The position numbers were made by a program, and so were the translations under genes. Of a DNA stretch of 6,286 bases, positions 5,883 through 6,286 are shown piece after piece. The DNA comes from DATBDE01 sp036270095. GTDB taxonomy: Bacteria > Actinomycetota > Thermoleophilia > Solirubrobacterales > Solirubrobacteraceae. The stretch covers positions 1 through 6,286 of the forward strand of contig DATBDE010000143.1 of NCBI GenBank assembly GCA_036270095.1. The letters are read 5' to 3'. How positions within the stretch are numbered: position 1 is the first letter of the stretch; every line of letters begins with the position of its first letter. A model generated the notes under the pieces. That model worked only from the letters and a program-made list of their open reading frames with translations, did no database searches and was not told where the DNA came from.

Positions 5883-6286
5883 TGAGCACCTCCTCGGCCT
5901 CGGCGAGCGTGAGGCCGCGGCTGCGCAGAAGCACGTCGAGGTGGTAGAGGACGTCGGCGGCCTCCTCGGCCACACGCGCGTCGGACTCGCCCGCGGCCGC
6001 GCGCGCCACCTCGTCGGCCTCCTCGCGGACCTTGTCTCCGATCAAGGGCGGGTCGGCCAGCAGCGTCGTCGTGTACGAGCCCTCGGGGCGCTCGCGGTCG
6101 CGCTGCGCGAGGATGCGCTCGAGCGCGGGCAGCGCCTCGTGCGGCGCCGCCGTCTCGGTGTCGCCGTTGTGGAAGCAGGTGCGCTCGCCGGTGTGGCAGG
6201 CGGGGCCGGCCGGCTCGACCAGCGCGAGCAGCGCGTCGCCATCGCAGTCTCGGCGCAGGGCCTTCAGGCGCTGGGTGTTGCCCGAC
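5866..6286 (-). CDS. hisIE: Bifunctional phosphoribosyl-AMP cyclohydrolase / phosphoribosyl-ATP pyrophosphatase, C-terminal part
   Basis: Partial gene entering from the right edge; 139 codons and a TGA (5868-5866) are visible, the first whole codon starting at 6285. HisE removes pyrophosphate from PR-ATP, and HisI then opens the adenine ring of PR-AMP, steps 2 and 3 of histidine synthesis. Visible HisI part (about 1-40): SGNTQRLKALRRDCDGDALL, then PACHTGERTCF. Cysteines at visible residues 14, 30 and 37 have the 16- and 7-residue spacing of the family's zinc-binding cysteines. A short linker leads to the HisE domain (about 52-139): SYTTTLL at 70-76, LIGDKVREEADEVARAA at 81-97 with its acidic metal-binding residues, and AEEAADVLYHLDVLL at 106-120. 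The N-terminal half of HisI is outside the window. It overlaps trpE by 17 nt, tying the two amino-acid pathways into one transcript. Confidence 0.95.
   Translation of the reverse strand, partial: SGNTQRLKALRRDCDGDALLALVEPAGPACHTGERTCFHNGDTETAAPHEALPALERILAQRDRERPEGSYTTTLLADPPLIGDKVREEADEVARAAAGESDARVAEEAADVLYHLDVLLRSRGLTLAEAEEVLNARRR
5887..5895 (-). promoter_or_regulatory. trpE: Strong ribosome binding site deciding the trpE start
   Basis: In the minus-strand sense the sequence reads GAGGAGGTG, then CTCA, then ATG. The AGGAGG core (5894-5889) is 6 nt from the ATG at 5882, an ideal spacing. It is the best Shine-Dalgarno match at any gene start in the window. It lies inside the last codons of hisIE, where it encodes part of AEEVLN, so trpE can load ribosomes itself as well as by coupling. 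Confidence 0.85.

Noticed and set aside
5883..5975. An upstream ATG at 5975 that would lengthen TrpE by 31 residues.
   Set aside because: The extra stretch is Arg/Ser/Pro-rich, unlike TrpE, and is the hisIE coding end read in another frame; the strong Shine-Dalgarno sequence serves the ATG at 5882.
6042..6242. A 66-codon minus-strand frame near the right edge.
   Set aside because: It is an alternative frame of hisIE; the hisIE frame gives all HisI and HisE motifs across the same bases.

Overview
The window is a very GC-rich stretch (G or C at most third codon positions) whose real genes all lie on the minus strand, so it reads from right to left. It holds most of a tryptophan operon. In transcription order: the 3' part of hisIE (histidine pathway, cut by the right edge), trpE, trpG, trpD, trpC, an HtrA-type membrane-anchored serine protease, trpF, and the first 79 codons of trpB (cut by the left edge). 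The seven coding sequences besides the protease are intact or edge-truncated; I see no frameshift, RNA gene, mobile element or CRISPR array. No gene-free stretch exceeds 58 bases.

Organism: the composition, the HtrA type and the protein style suggest an actinobacterium. A separate trpF gene and the order hisIE-trpEGDC-htrA-trpFB argue against Streptomyces, Mycobacterium and their relatives, where bifunctional PriA usually replaces TrpF. A deep-branching lineage such as Thermoleophilia (Solirubrobacter/Conexibacter type) fits best. This is inference from gene content, not a database result.

How the genes work together: TrpE and TrpG form anthranilate synthase (chorismate plus glutamine-derived ammonia to anthranilate). 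TrpD adds phosphoribose from PRPP, TrpF isomerises the product, TrpC closes the indole ring as indole-3-glycerol phosphate, and TrpB, with a TrpA presumably just outside the left edge, makes tryptophan. HisIE performs the second and third steps of histidine synthesis, another PRPP-consuming pathway. Junctions from hisIE to trpC all overlap (17, 1, 23 and 4 nt), as does trpF-trpB (4 nt), which suggests one translationally coupled unit. There is no room for a leader peptide, T-box or attenuator before trpE, so end-product inhibition of TrpE or control further upstream is more likely.

The odd part is the htrA gene between trpC and trpF. It has the only real intergenic gaps of the window (58 bp before it, 24 bp after it). 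The larger gap holds two AT-centred inverted repeats sharing a repeated GGTTAAG, a candidate operator. The other noteworthy point is TrpD, whose GTGGD motif reads GTGGG. I see no wholly new system here.
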